NCBI RefSeq assembly: GCF_016458235.1
Contig: NZ_JAEMHK010000012.1
Location: forward strand, 62,001 to 126,000
DNA: 64,000 nucleotides
Origin: Geomonas propionica
GTDB lineage: Bacteria; Desulfobacterota; Desulfuromonadia; Geobacterales; Geobacteraceae
Reading direction: 5' to 3'
Shown: positions 33,893 to 42,939 of the stretch, piece by piece
How the letters are laid out: every line of letters begins with the position of its first letter
Position numbering within the stretch: the stretch's first letter is position 1
Position numbers and translations under genes: made by a program
Notes under the pieces: generated by a model
What the model saw: the letters and a program-made list of their open reading frames with translations, nothing else
Told to the model about the DNA's origin: nothing
The model's database searches: none

Positions 33893-33936
33893 GGCGGTAC
33901 CTCCCAATGATTTGTGAAAAAACGGGGAATTCCCCA

Positions 33937-34545
33937 TCAGTTGAAGAAATAACGTATGCCGACGGTTCCTGAAAAACTCGACGGATCGAAATCGCCGGTG
34001 TGGAGCCCCTGGTAGGTGATGTCGGCATCAGGGGCAAGGACGAATTTGGCCTCGGCGGTAAGGGCCAGGTCCTTGGTGACGAAATAATCGACACCACCCT
34101 TTGCGTGCGCGCCCAAAGTAGTGTCGACATGGAGGGAGGCCCCATCGTTGGGGTCATAGTCGGAGATTAGGATGTCCAGCCCCGCCCCGACATAAGGGAC
34201 CACCCTGCGGTTTGCGGGGACCCTGAAACGGTACTGCGCACCGAGCGATACGTCGGTAACGTTGAAATCACCGGTGTCAGAGCCGAAACTCGAGTGGGTG
34301 ACGTCGGCTTCAGCCGCCCAGTTGCCGTCAATGCCGTAAATGACCCCGGCGCCGCCGACTAAGCCGGTGTCGGTTTTGTTGTTTCCCCAGCCGAACTCCG
34401 CTTCATTGTCCGCCGGGATCAGGAAACCAAGTCTGCCGGTGATGCCGGCTCTTCCGTTGATGGTTTCTGCCATAGCCGTTCCCGATGCCAGGGTAACCAT
34501 CCCGGCGAGACAGGCGAGAACGATGATCTGTTTCATGTTTTTCAT
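33937..34545 (-). CDS. Outer-membrane beta-barrel protein (OmpA/OprF-like N-domain type)
   Basis: A 202-residue small porin-like barrel. A signal peptide (MKNMKQIIVLACLAGMVTLA, cleavage after AMA) precedes alternating strands such as RAGITGRLGFLIP, GVIYGIDGNWAAEADV, DVSLGAQYRFRV, VVPYVGAGLDILI and FSGTVGIRYFFN; the C-terminus ends in aromatic residues as BamA substrates do. Its start overlaps the stop of the upstream gene (ATGA). It may be the last outer-membrane component of the large gene train to its right. Confidence 0.85.
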   Translation of the reverse strand: MKNMKQIIVLACLAGMVTLASGTAMAETINGRAGITGRLGFLIPADNEAEFGWGNNKTDTGLVGGAGVIYGIDGNWAAEADVTHSSFGSDTGDFNVTDVSLGAQYRFRVPANRRVVPYVGAGLDILISDYDPNDGASLHVDTTLGAHAKGGVDYFVTKDLALTAEAKFVLAPDADITYQGLHTGDFDPSSFSGTVGIRYFFN

Positions 34546-34805
34546 AGCGTTTTTCTCCTTCTTATTTTTTCTGAAAAGGCCTTGTCCAATCTCACCCTGT
34601 AGTAGAAGTTGTGAGACGACGTCGCCATGCAGTTGTCCAGCAGGAAGTTGTAATATGAATCCTCATCTTCCGCCTCGATGGTGATCCTGTATTGCTGAAT
34701 CAGGCTGTACGAGGGGCTCAACCGGGCCACCCTGCAACCGACGTACTCGTCGCACAGGAGATCCAGTTCAGCACGCCCCAGGATCAGCACATCGGTGATT
34801 CTCAT
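34542..34805 (-). CDS. Conserved hypothetical protein, paralogue of the next gene (87 aa)
   Basis: MRITDVLILGRAELDLLCDE... with the core YNFLLDNCMATSSHNFYYRV. It shares with the 34,912 gene the pattern FLxDNCMAxxSxxFYxRxxxDxxFxExxR, so the two are tandem duplicates. ATG 34,805 is chosen for an almost perfect ribosome site (GGAGGTGATGCG); an upstream in-frame reading to 34,940 is not conserved between the copies. No known family. The alternating hydrophobic opening suggests a small alpha/beta fold. Confidence 0.8.
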   Translation of the reverse strand: MRITDVLILGRAELDLLCDEYVGCRVARLSPSYSLIQQYRITIEAEDEDSYYNFLLDNCMATSSHNFYYRVRLDKAFSEKIRRRKTL

Positions 34806-34911
34806 CGCATCACCTCCTGCCAATCCGTGCCAAGGCCATCGGCGCAATCGCCGGTCATCGGTCGGTAAAGCATTCCCGTTTTCTCCTTCAGCCCGTGCCG
34901 GGCCTATCGCT

Positions 34912-35196
34912 TTATTTCTTGCCGCAGCCGCCCGTGGCAAGCCGCGCCCTCATCCTCTCTGCAAACGATGCGTCGTTTTTAATCCTGAAATAGAACTTGT
35001 TTGAGGCCATCGCCATGCAGTTGTCCTGAAGAAAGTCGAAGTAGCGCTGTTCGTCCTCGTCCTTCAGGGCAACCCGATACCTCTGCATTGTCGAGTTTGC
35101 CCCGCTAAGCCTTGTCACCTCGCAGCGGGGGAAAGCTTTGGTCAAAATGGTCGGCTCCCCCAGCCCGATAATCAGCGTGTCGATAATTAGGCCCAT
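34912..35196 (-). CDS. Conserved hypothetical protein, paralogue (94 aa)
   Basis: MGLIIDTLIIGLGEPTILTK... with YFDFLQDNCMAMASNKFYFRIKND, paralogous to the preceding entry, and an extra C-terminal tail ending GGCGKK. GGAGGGCTGGAG precedes the ATG. It lies 42 bp after the AgmX/PglI-type gene, so both copies likely belong to the same transcript as the envelope machine. Confidence 0.8.
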   Translation of the reverse strand: MGLIIDTLIIGLGEPTILTKAFPRCEVTRLSGANSTMQRYRVALKDEDEQRYFDFLQDNCMAMASNKFYFRIKNDASFAERMRARLATGGCGKK

Positions 35197-35237
35197 CTCC
35201 AGCCCTCCTTGCCCCTCCTGTAGAATGTGCCGCTGCC

Positions 35238-36746
35238 TCAGCGCGCAGGAAGGAAATCGATCGGGTACAGGATTGTCGTTTTAGGCACCCCGTCCTTGGG
35301 ACCGAAGTTGAATTTCCTGACCCTGTCCACGATCTGATCGCAGAAGGCGACAGCGTTCATGTTGGTGGAATCGACCGAGCAGGCCGAAACGACGCCGCTT
35401 GGCTCGATGGCGAGCCGCAGCACCATCTTCCCGCGCAGGGTCGGGTCCTTGCGCAGCTCGGTGTTGTAGATGCGGTACAGGGCCGCCTTGTAACGGTCGA
35501 AAAGTATCTGGATCTCCTCGTCGGTGCGGGAGGCACGTCCTCCGGAGCTGAGCGGCCTGCCCTCCTTGCCGCCTCCCGGGCCGGAGATACCGCTCTTGAC
35601 TTTGGCGAAGCCCGCGTCGCCGCGTCCCAGCCGGCCGTTTCCGCCTCCGCCGACGCTGCGGCTCACCGCGGCACCGCCGATCCCGCCGCTGCCGCCGTTG
35701 CCGACGTTGCGGCTCACCGCGCCGTAGCCGCCACCGCTCGGGCCTCCGCCCTGCATGGCTACCATCGATCTGCTCGACTGGGCCTGTCCGGCCGCGTAGT
35801 TCGCGGGATTCGCCAGACGCGCCTCGGCGCCGAGGTTCGGGGTGGGGTTTTCGTCGATCAGATCCTTGAAACTCTCCTTGAAGGCCAGGACGCCGGTATT
35901 TTGGGATCTCTTGGGCGCAGCGGTCTGTTCGACCGGGGCCTCTCTGGGCCGATCCGGCGCCGGCTTGTCCTGCGCGGCGGTCTGCTTCTTCTCCTCTTTC
36001 TTCCCTGCCGCCGTCTCTTCCTTCTTGGCGTCCTTCTTCTCTTCCTTTTTCTCCTCCTTGGCTTTGCGGGGCGGCTCCGGCTTGTGGTACTCCTTCCGGA
36101 CCATCATCGCCAGCCGCTCCGGGACCTCTACGATCACCGGACGGACCGGCGGCGGCAGGGTCACCGTGAGGACCACGATGACGAGGAGCAAGGCGAGCAG
36201 CATCGAGCTGCACATGGTGCGGCGGTAGCGCCGCTCGACCACCTCGTCATCGCTCCAGGGCATCACCAGGGTGCGCCCCGGGATCGGGGAAACGTCCCGC
36301 TCGACCAGGAATTCCTCGTCGCGCCGCTGGTCCCTGGCGTGGGCGTCGTGGACGTCCTCGCTCAGGACTTCCAGTTCCTCCAGGCGCTGGTTCATCTGCG
36401 CCCTGAGCCCCGTCTTTTTCTCCAGCGCTCCGCGTATTTCCTCGTCGAACCTGGCGACGGAGCTCCGTATCCGGGACAGGCGCAATTCCGGATCGTTGAT
36501 CTCCGGCAGCGCACCCCAGAAAAGCTGCTTCACTTCCAGCGAGTCGAGACGCTCCAGCGCGTCGCAGGCGTCCCGCAGTGCGTCGAAACACAGCCGATCG
36601 GCGGAAAACATATCCAGCTCTGCCTCTGCCACGCGCATCTGCATCTCCAGGTCGGAGAGCGTACCCTCCACCTCTTTGATGCGCGCGTTCAGTGGCGCCA
36701 ATTCCTGTTCCAGTAACGATGTATTCACAGTGCACCCGCTAGGCAT
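35238..36746 (-). CDS. AgmX/PglI-type TonB-like energy transducer
   Basis: A 502-residue inner-membrane protein. Layout: an N-terminal cytoplasmic coiled coil (about 8-150), one transmembrane helix (CSSMLLALLLVIVVLTVTLP, about 185-205), a long periplasmic Pro/Lys/Glu-rich stalk (PEPPRKAKEEKKEEKKD...), a Gly/Ser-rich segment, and a C-terminal TonB-like domain (YKAALYRIYNTELRKDPTLR ... RKFNFGPKDGVPKTTILYPIDF). This C-terminal type is annotated AgmX/PglI in myxobacteria, where GltG and GltJ link the AglRQS motor to the outer membrane. ATG overlaps the upstream ExbD gene by 8 nt; a GTG at 36,728 is an alternative start. Confidence 0.87.
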   Translation of the reverse strand: MPSGCTVNTSLLEQELAPLNARIKEVEGTLSDLEMQMRVAEAELDMFSADRLCFDALRDACDALERLDSLEVKQLFWGALPEINDPELRLSRIRSSVARFDEEIRGALEKKTGLRAQMNQRLEELEVLSEDVHDAHARDQRRDEEFLVERDVSPIPGRTLVMPWSDDEVVERRYRRTMCSSMLLALLLVIVVLTVTLPPPVRPVIVEVPERLAMMVRKEYHKPEPPRKAKEEKKEEKKDAKKEETAAGKKEEKKQTAAQDKPAPDRPREAPVEQTAAPKRSQNTGVLAFKESFKDLIDENPTPNLGAEARLANPANYAAGQAQSSRSMVAMQGGGPSGGGYGAVSRNVGNGGSGGIGGAAVSRSVGGGGNGRLGRGDAGFAKVKSGISGPGGGKEGRPLSSGGRASRTDEEIQILFDRYKAALYRIYNTELRKDPTLRGKMVLRLAIEPSGVVSACSVDSTNMNAVAFCDQIVDRVRKFNFGPKDGVPKTTILYPIDFLPAR

Positions 36747-37233
36747 GCGAAGCCTTCTGGATCACGGCCAGCGAAATCTTTCCGTATCCAGAAGCCGTGC
36801 AGCTCGTCATTATTTTTTTAAGTACCTTGAACGGAATGGCTTTGTCGGCCAACAGCGTGACTTCCCTCGTTTCGTTGGCGGCGTCCCCGTGCCCGGTCGC
36901 CTTCAGACTGTTCTCAATCTGGTCCAGCCGATCGGTGACTTCCCGGACCGTCCCGATGCGGTCGTCATAGAGGTCTGCGGTGCGCGCCACGGTCTGCCCC
37001 TGCACCACCACCGCTTCCGGGGTGACCGAGACCACCACGGTCCCCCTCGGCTTGGTCTCGACCACCGAGGTCGGCAGCGCGAGCCGCTGTTCCGGCATGT
37101 CGCCGTTGAACGAGTGGAAGAGCAGGAAGAACACCAGGACCGAAAGCACATCCAGCATGGGTATCAGGTTCAGGAATGCCTGGTGGCGGTTGTTGTTGCG
37201 CTCCAGCCGCTTCAAGCGTCTGCTTTCTCTCAT
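36739..37233 (-). CDS. ExbD/TolR-family protein, second copy
   Basis: A 164-residue inner-membrane protein with one N-terminal transmembrane helix carrying the ion-coupling Asp (NLIPMLDVLSVLVFFLLFHS) and a periplasmic domain. It pairs with the ExbB/TolQ protein encoded two genes upstream to form a proton-driven motor. Two divergent ExbD proteins next to one TolQ is the arrangement of AglQ/AglS in Myxococcus. The start overlaps the first ExbD gene by 4 nt. Confidence 0.9.
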   Translation of the reverse strand: MRESRRLKRLERNNNRHQAFLNLIPMLDVLSVLVFFLLFHSFNGDMPEQRLALPTSVVETKPRGTVVVSVTPEAVVVQGQTVARTADLYDDRIGTVREVTDRLDQIENSLKATGHGDAANETREVTLLADKAIPFKVLKKIMTSCTASGYGKISLAVIQKASHA

Positions 37234-37730
37234 GGCGCGTCTCCTATGGATATCTTGGGAAAGAGTACGACCCGGGCGACCTGGTTGCTGCCGGGGGTCC
37301 GCACCTCGGCGCCCCTCACCGTATCCATGACCTGGACCAGGTGATCGTATTCGACCTTCGGCTCCATCAGGACCGAGGCGTCTTCCTTGTCCGGGTACTG
37401 CGCTTTCAGGCGGCGCATTATCTCGGAGAGCTTCTCAAGGTCGTATTTGTCGTCTTTCTTCGGTATGGCGGCCTCTACGGATTTGCCGTTGGCGATCTCC
37501 AGTCCCGACTTGCGCACGATCACCTCGATGGCGAAGTTGGGCGGGGTTGCGGCGGATGCGCCGGCGCTGGTCGGAACGCTCAATTCCATGATGGTGATAC
37601 TCGTAAAGACCGCAGTTATGAGCAAAAAGACGACCAACACGGTGAAGACATCCATCATCGGAGTCAGGTTCAGGATCTCCATGATGTCTTCGTGTTGTTG
37701 TTCTTTCTGCCTTCTTCTACGTCTGGCCAT
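37230..37730 (-). CDS. ExbD/TolR-family protein, first copy
   Basis: A 166-residue protein: basic, Gln/Arg-rich cytoplasmic start (MARRRRRQKEQQHEDIME), a transmembrane helix with the ion-coupling Asp (NLTPMMDVFTVLVVFLLITA), and a periplasmic part with LEKLSEIMRRLKAQYPDKE. It is similar in plan but diverged in sequence from the second ExbD. It lies 33 bp after the channel gene and overlaps the next gene by 4 nt. Confidence 0.92.
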   Translation of the reverse strand: MARRRRRQKEQQHEDIMEILNLTPMMDVFTVLVVFLLITAVFTSITIMELSVPTSAGASAATPPNFAIEVIVRKSGLEIANGKSVEAAIPKKDDKYDLEKLSEIMRRLKAQYPDKEDASVLMEPKVEYDHLVQVMDTVRGAEVRTPGSNQVARVVLFPKISIGDAP

Positions 37731-37763
37731 AACCGGCTCCTGTCAATTGAAGGTGAAGATCTC

Positions 37764-38402
37764 TCAGTACGCGCGCTTGCTGAAGGTGGAGATGGAGTTC
37801 AGTGCCTTCACCGACACCATCTCCAGGCTCCCGACGATTTGGCCCGTGGTCGAATTGAGGCGGGCGTGGATCAAAAGCAGCGGAATGGCGGACATGAGGC
37901 CGAAGGCGGTGCAGTTCATCGCTTCCGAGATACTGGCCGCAAGCAGTGCCGCCTTTTCGGCGGGGCTTGCGCTGGCGACCGCGGTGAAGGCGCTGATGAG
38001 GCCCATGATGGTGCCCAGAAGCCCGAACAGGGTGGCGATATTGGAGAGGAGCGCCAGGTACGGGGTGCGCTTCTCCAACTGGGGGATGATCTCCATGAGG
38101 CTCTCTTCCATGGCGATCTCGATATCCTCGCGACGCCTGACCGCCCCCTGGCGCGCCAGGCCCATGCTGAGCATCTGGGCGATGGCCGAGTTGTCCTGGT
38201 TGACCATCTCCCGGGCCTTGTCGAAATCACCCTCGGCCAGCACCGGATGCACCTCGTCCCACATATGGGTGTTTTCCTTCTTGACGCGGCCCAGATGGAT
38301 CCAGCGTTCCACGGAAATGGCGATACCGGCGGACAGCACCAGCAGAATTGGGAACATGAAGAACCCGCCCATCTGAAAAAACCTTACGATCGTGTGCATC
38401 AC
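37764..38402 (-). CDS. MotA/TolQ/ExbB-family proton channel
   Basis: A 212-residue protein with three transmembrane helices: FFMFPILLVLSAGIAISVE near the N-terminus, and the conserved pair LLSNIATLFGLLGTIMGLISAF and MNCTAFGLMSAIPLLLIHARL in the second half, with the large cytoplasmic loop between. It should form the stator pentamer around two ExbD helices and convert proton flux to motion of the AgmX-type transducer. In Myxococcus the AglR homologue plays this role in gliding and spore-coat transport. Confidence 0.93.
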   Translation of the reverse strand: MMHTIVRFFQMGGFFMFPILLVLSAGIAISVERWIHLGRVKKENTHMWDEVHPVLAEGDFDKAREMVNQDNSAIAQMLSMGLARQGAVRRREDIEIAMEESLMEIIPQLEKRTPYLALLSNIATLFGLLGTIMGLISAFTAVASASPAEKAALLAASISEAMNCTAFGLMSAIPLLLIHARLNSTTGQIVGSLEMVSVKALNSISTFSKRAY

Positions 38403-38458
38403 TTCCTCCTCAGTGACCCTCTTGGGTCAGTTGATCCGCAGTATGCGGTTATTTACCT

Positions 38459-38845
38459 TCAGTTGGAGCGCGGGCCTGCCGCCGCTTGCCCCTTGTTCCC
38501 GGTGCTCACCTCGTAGAAGGCGACCTCCCGCAGGAAGACGTCCCGGTCCACCGGCACCTGCCGCTCAGTGAGAGTCCTGGCGAGGCTGGTCTCGGCACCG
38601 AGTTCGGAGGTCTTCCAAGGGACGATGAAGAGCGACATGGGCGCCTCCTTGTTGCCGAGGATCGACATACCGCCGACCAGCTTGGCCTCGGGATCAGCGG
38701 GGCCGGCGGGCTTCACCGCGGCCACGTCGACGTTCGGATCGACGGGGACGGGGCCAGCCGGACCAGTCGGTCCCTCGTCCTGCGCCACAACTATGGCGAT
38801 GGGGAAAAGGATCAGGAAAATACAGAAAACCAGCTTGGGCCACAT
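38459..38845 (-). CDS. Small exported protein of the envelope-machine cluster
   Basis: A 128-residue protein with a signal peptide (MWPKLVFCIFLILFPIAIVVA) and a Gly/Pro/Val-rich early region (DEGPTGPAGPVPVDPNVDVA), then VGGMSILGNKEAPMSLFIVPWK and a C-terminal helix. No family recognised. The motif IVPWK recalls exported CglE/GltF-like small proteins only loosely; no claim is made. ATG 38,845 has AAGGAGGAG upstream. It sits between the TPR lipoprotein and the channel gene, consistent with a periplasmic part of the machine. Confidence 0.8.
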   Translation of the reverse strand: MWPKLVFCIFLILFPIAIVVAQDEGPTGPAGPVPVDPNVDVAAVKPAGPADPEAKLVGGMSILGNKEAPMSLFIVPWKTSELGAETSLARTLTERQVPVDRDVFLREVAFYEVSTGNKGQAAAGPRSN

Positions 38846-38956
38846 ACGCTCCTCCTTGAAACGACGGTGTTTCCGACAAAATGTGATCCGTTTGTAACGG
38901 CGATGCCTCAAGGAATGTCCCCCCGACGACTTCTCATGCTCGTTTAACTCCATACC

Positions 38957-39664
38957 CTACCGCGCCGCCCCGCTGTTGAGGGCGACGTGGCCGGTGCGGG
39001 TCTGCAGGTCGGCGATCCACAGCTTCACCTGCTTGTCCTCGGGGGCCGCCTTGCTGTAGGCCTCGTAGTGAGCCTGGGCGCAGGAGAGGTCCTTTAAATA
39101 GAGATCGCAGAGGATGGCGAGGTTCTTCTCCAGTGGGCGGTATTCGGGGAATGCCGCCAGGCTTTTCTCGTAGGCGGCGCGAGCCTCGGCGAAGCGCCCA
39201 GCCTTGCGCAGCAGCAGGCCGTACTCGTTGCCCGCCACGGGGTGCCCGGGGATCGCTTCCAGCGCGGCCTTCAGGTGCTGCTCGGCCTGCTCGGGTTTGC
39301 TCATTTGGCTGTAAGCGCTGGCGGCGTTGATGCGGGGCGCGGTGAGGGTGGGCGCCTGCGCGATCACCTTCTCCATGAGCTCAGCGCTCTTTTGGTACTC
39401 GCCCGCTTTCAGAAGCTCGTTGGCCTTTTCGAAGTCGGCGCGCGCCTGGCCGTTCAGGTGGGAGGGTTCGCTGATGACGAAGCCTTCCTTGCCGTCGCCC
39501 GGACGCTTCACCGAGGGGCCGGATGGCTGCGGCGCGGGTTTCTCGGCCACCGGGGCCGGTACGGCCTCTTTCTTCGTCTGGCCGCCGGTCGCGCACCCGG
39601 TGAGGACCAGGAGCAAAAGGGCCAGGATCAGGAAACCGGGACGGCTGTTCGTCATTCGCTTCAT
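38957..39664 (-). CDS. TPR-containing lipoprotein
   Basis: A 235-residue protein with lipobox LVLTGC (about Cys24), a Pro/Lys-rich linker, and about four tetratricopeptide units (ARADFEKANELLKAGEYQKSAELMEKVI ... AEQHLKAALEAIPGHPVAGNEYGLLLRKAGRFAEARAAYEKSL). It resembles the outer-membrane TPR lipoprotein AglT/GltE of the Myxococcus gliding complex in plan; family-level assignment is inference. GGAGGTAAC precedes the ATG, which overlaps the stop of the upstream gene. Confidence 0.87.
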   Translation of the reverse strand: MKRMTNSRPGFLILALLLLVLTGCATGGQTKKEAVPAPVAEKPAPQPSGPSVKRPGDGKEGFVISEPSHLNGQARADFEKANELLKAGEYQKSAELMEKVIAQAPTLTAPRINAASAYSQMSKPEQAEQHLKAALEAIPGHPVAGNEYGLLLRKAGRFAEARAAYEKSLAAFPEYRPLEKNLAILCDLYLKDLSCAQAHYEAYSKAAPEDKQVKLWIADLQTRTGHVALNSGAAR

Positions 39665-42600
39665 TTGTTACCTCCCTTTGCGCGCCGCTTCGCCGCGGCC
39701 TTCTTCGATTTTTTCGCCTTGGCCGTTGCCGCCTTCGGCGTAACATCTTTCTTTTCCGCCGGCGCTGCGCCGGTAGCGGCTGCCCCCTCCGCGACGCCCT
39801 CCGCGACACCGTTGCCTGCCGTCTTCCCTTGCTCTCCTTGGGCCGGCTCCGCCGCCGCGCCCGCAGCGGGGTTGGCAGTGGGGACAGGCTCGGCCGGCGC
39901 CGCGGCGTCGCTCAAGACCGGGTTCATCCCCGCCTGTGCCGGTGCCGGTGGAACTACCGGTTTTTCGATCTCGTAGCTGTAGCTCTCCAGGGAGGCCATG
40001 ATGCCGCTGGGGACCTCCGGCTTGTCGTAGCGCACCGGCAAGAGCTTGGCCAGTTTGCCCAGGCTCTTGTCGATCCAGCCGTTGTAGACGCCGACGGTGA
40101 TGAGCTCCATGTTCTTCTCGTGGACCGTGATCGCCTTCTCCTCGAAGGGATAGGCCTGTTCCTCCAGGGCCATTTCGTATTCCTGCAGCTCCTGGGGGTT
40201 CAAGTCGCCCGGCCGCTCGGAAGCCGTGAGCGCCTTGCTGAAGTGCGCGTAGATCTCCGCGAGGTAGAAGGTCGCCGCCGCCGTCACCTCGCCCACCTCG
40301 TACTGCGGCAGCTTGTTGAAGGCCTGGGTGGTCGCCTTCATCAGTTCCTTCTTCTTGCGCAGGTTGGTCTCGAACGGCTGCACCAGGCTGACCTCGGTGA
40401 AGCGCTCGTAAGTCTGCTCGGCAAGCACCAGGGCGCCCTTGCCTGCCAGGTACCTGGTACGCGGGGTGCGCGCCGGGCCGGCCGCGGCGTCGATGGCGAC
40501 CATCTCCGTCAGTTCGTCGAGGTACCCCTTGCGGTCGTCCTCCTTCAGGATCTCGCAGACCTTGTTGCGCAGCTCCAGGTTGACCTCGACCGGCTCGGGG
40601 AAGTAGCCGACGTAGCGGCGGTACACGGTGAGGGCCTGCTTCTTGTTCCCGGTCTGCTGGTGCAGCTCCGCCGCCAGCATCAGGGATTCCCTTCTGACCT
40701 CCTCGTCCTTGAACTCCGTCTCCAAGCGCTCGTACTCGCCGGCGGCCTGTGCCAGCTGCCCGTCTTCCTTGTAGACGTGGGCGAGCTTCCTGGTGACCTC
40801 CGGCTGCAGCTCATGCCCGGGGAAGAGTTCCCTGAACCCGGCGAGGACCGCGGTGGCCGCTTTCCACTCCTTGAGCTGGATCAGGGCGACCGAGGCGTCG
40901 TACTCGGCGTTCACCCGGATCTTCGAGCCGGCGGCGATGCGGCCGACGCGCAGGAAGTGGTCCGCTGCGCCCCGGTAGTCCTTGGCGACGTTGGCTTGCT
41001 CCCCTTGCTTGTAGATCGAGGCGGCCAGGTTGTCGTTGAAGCCTTCCCGGCTCTTGTCGTCGGCCGGAACCAGGGCGAGCACCTGGACGTAGGCGGCCTC
41101 GGCCTCCGGGTATTTCTTGAGTTCGTAGCAGGAGTGGCCCGCCACCACCCAAGCCGACTTGAGCACCTCCTTGTCGGCGGCCGGGAAGGTCGCGATCAGC
41201 TTGCGCCCGACCGTGAGCGCCTGCTCGTAGTCCTTGAGCTCGTAGAGGTCGTCCGCGGCCGCACCAAGCACGATCGCCGCCTTCTCGTGTGCCGGGAAGG
41301 TGTCGGCGAACTTGAGCGAACTGCGCACCGATTCGCGCTTGACCTTGTCCTTCTCCTCCGCCTGGGCGCCCTTCAGCTGTTCGCGGTAGGCGAAGACGGC
41401 CGCGTAGCCCGCGGCGGATGACTTCTCGTAGCGCGGGTAGTCGTAGGCTGTCTTCTCGTATTCCTGCGCCGCCCGGGCGAAGGAGCGGTTCTCCATGAGC
41501 AGGTCGGCCATCTGGTAGTTGACCGACGGCGACTCGGTCTCTTTGGGGAAGGAGACCAGGAACTCCTCGTACCAGTGCAGGGCCTCCTGGAAGCTCTCCT
41601 CCTTCTCTTTGACGTGCCCGGGGTCCTGGTACAGCGCGTGGTAGTGATGGGCCAGGTCGGTGAAGTTGGTCTTCAAAAATCCCAGCACCTCGGGGCGCTC
41701 GGCTGGCTGGAAATGCTTCCAGTACTCCGCCTTCAGCCCGTAATTCTTGGCGAACTCCTTCTTCGCCTCGATCACCAGGGTCGGGAAGCCGCCGGCGATG
41801 TGGATCTCGATCACGCGCATGTGGAACTGCGGCGAGACGCGGTGGAAGGGGTTGCGCGAAACGAAGGCGTTGTAGGCCGCCGCGGCGTCGCTGTAGCGGC
41901 GCTTCTCGTAGTAGAATTCGCCCAGGTTGCTGTAGACGCGATCCTCGTAGGCGCGCTTGCCGTTCTTGTCGAAGTACTCGACGGCGGAAGCGGCGCCATG
42001 CAGGTAGGAGAAGCTCTGACTGACCACCCGGAAGGTGTCGTCCACCCGCTTGCGCTCCAGGTCGTCGGTGGTCTGGGCGAAGTCGTAGCCGGTGGCGACC
42101 TTGTGGTCCAAAAGGGCTATGAAGCGCTGCAGAGCCTCCTCGTAGAGCTCCTGCTTGTAGAAGGTCCACCCCAGCTTGTACAGGGCCAGCTCGTAATACG
42201 AGGTGCCGGGACCGACATCCACCAGCCCCTTGTAGACCGCTTCCGCCTCCAAATACTGTCTGTGGGTGAAGAAGTACTCGGCGCGCCGGAACTGCACCTC
42301 GTTTATGTAGCGGGACTGCGGGAAATCACGGACCATGCGCTGCATGACCGCCATGGCCTCCTCGGTCTGCCCCAGCTCCTCGTGGGCGCGGGACATCTGG
42401 TACAGGACCTGGTCGTTCCCCTCGTAGCGCGGGTACTTGTCCAGGAGTTGCTGGTAGAGCGCGATCGCCTCCCGAGCCCCCGCCCGCTCCAGCCCTTCGC
42501 TTTCCGCCTCGCGAGCACCCTTCGTCTGCGCCCCCTGCAGCGCCCTCTTCTCGAAATCTGCATCGGACTCCCCTTGCTTCGCCTGCGGGGCATGGGACGG

Positions 42601-42939
42601 GGAGAGCGCGGCCGCCGGTTGGTCAGCGCGCTCAGGCGCGGAGAGGCCCGCGGCCAGCACCTGGCCGGCCGACGCCGGGCCGGAGAGATAGCCGTATTCC
42701 TTCTCGACCTTCAGGTCGGCCAGGCGACGGATCGCAGCCGGGGTAAGCGCCGATTCCGGCGTTTGCTCCAGGAAGCGCTGGTAGCCCGCCATGGCCTTGT
42801 CCAGCCCCCCTTCGATGGGCTCTTCCTTGATTTCGAGCTGCACGTTGCGCAGCTGCGCGATGGTCTCCCTGCCGCCGCCCGATTGGCACGCGGCAAGAAG
42901 CGCCGGGACTGCCAGGAGTAGGAATCCGATCCGCCTCAT
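39661..42939 (-). CDS. Large TPR lipoprotein (1,092 aa)
   Basis: The signal peptide ends in lipobox LLAAC (Cys18). Many tetratricopeptide-like repeats run from about residue 130 to 900 (for example REAIALYQQLLDKYPRYEGNDQVLYQMSRAHEELG, QEYEKTAYDYPRYEKSSAAGY, YERLETEFKDEEVRRESL). The C-terminal 120 residues are Pro/Ala-rich and end in a strongly basic stretch (AKAKKSKKAAAKRRAKGG). It should be anchored to the outer membrane from the periplasm. Long TPR proteins (AgmU/GltD, AgnA/GltI) are core parts of the Glt complex. Overlaps both neighbours by 4 nt. Confidence 0.88.
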   Translation of the reverse strand: MRRIGFLLLAVPALLAACQSGGGRETIAQLRNVQLEIKEEPIEGGLDKAMAGYQRFLEQTPESALTPAAIRRLADLKVEKEYGYLSGPASAGQVLAAGLSAPERADQPAAALSPSHAPQAKQGESDADFEKRALQGAQTKGAREAESEGLERAGAREAIALYQQLLDKYPRYEGNDQVLYQMSRAHEELGQTEEAMAVMQRMVRDFPQSRYINEVQFRRAEYFFTHRQYLEAEAVYKGLVDVGPGTSYYELALYKLGWTFYKQELYEEALQRFIALLDHKVATGYDFAQTTDDLERKRVDDTFRVVSQSFSYLHGAASAVEYFDKNGKRAYEDRVYSNLGEFYYEKRRYSDAAAAYNAFVSRNPFHRVSPQFHMRVIEIHIAGGFPTLVIEAKKEFAKNYGLKAEYWKHFQPAERPEVLGFLKTNFTDLAHHYHALYQDPGHVKEKEESFQEALHWYEEFLVSFPKETESPSVNYQMADLLMENRSFARAAQEYEKTAYDYPRYEKSSAAGYAAVFAYREQLKGAQAEEKDKVKRESVRSSLKFADTFPAHEKAAIVLGAAADDLYELKDYEQALTVGRKLIATFPAADKEVLKSAWVVAGHSCYELKKYPEAEAAYVQVLALVPADDKSREGFNDNLAASIYKQGEQANVAKDYRGAADHFLRVGRIAAGSKIRVNAEYDASVALIQLKEWKAATAVLAGFRELFPGHELQPEVTRKLAHVYKEDGQLAQAAGEYERLETEFKDEEVRRESLMLAAELHQQTGNKKQALTVYRRYVGYFPEPVEVNLELRNKVCEILKEDDRKGYLDELTEMVAIDAAAGPARTPRTRYLAGKGALVLAEQTYERFTEVSLVQPFETNLRKKKELMKATTQAFNKLPQYEVGEVTAAATFYLAEIYAHFSKALTASERPGDLNPQELQEYEMALEEQAYPFEEKAITVHEKNMELITVGVYNGWIDKSLGKLAKLLPVRYDKPEVPSGIMASLESYSYEIEKPVVPPAPAQAGMNPVLSDAAAPAEPVPTANPAAGAAAEPAQGEQGKTAGNGVAEGVAEGAAATGAAPAEKKDVTPKAATAKAKKSKKAAAKRRAKGGNK

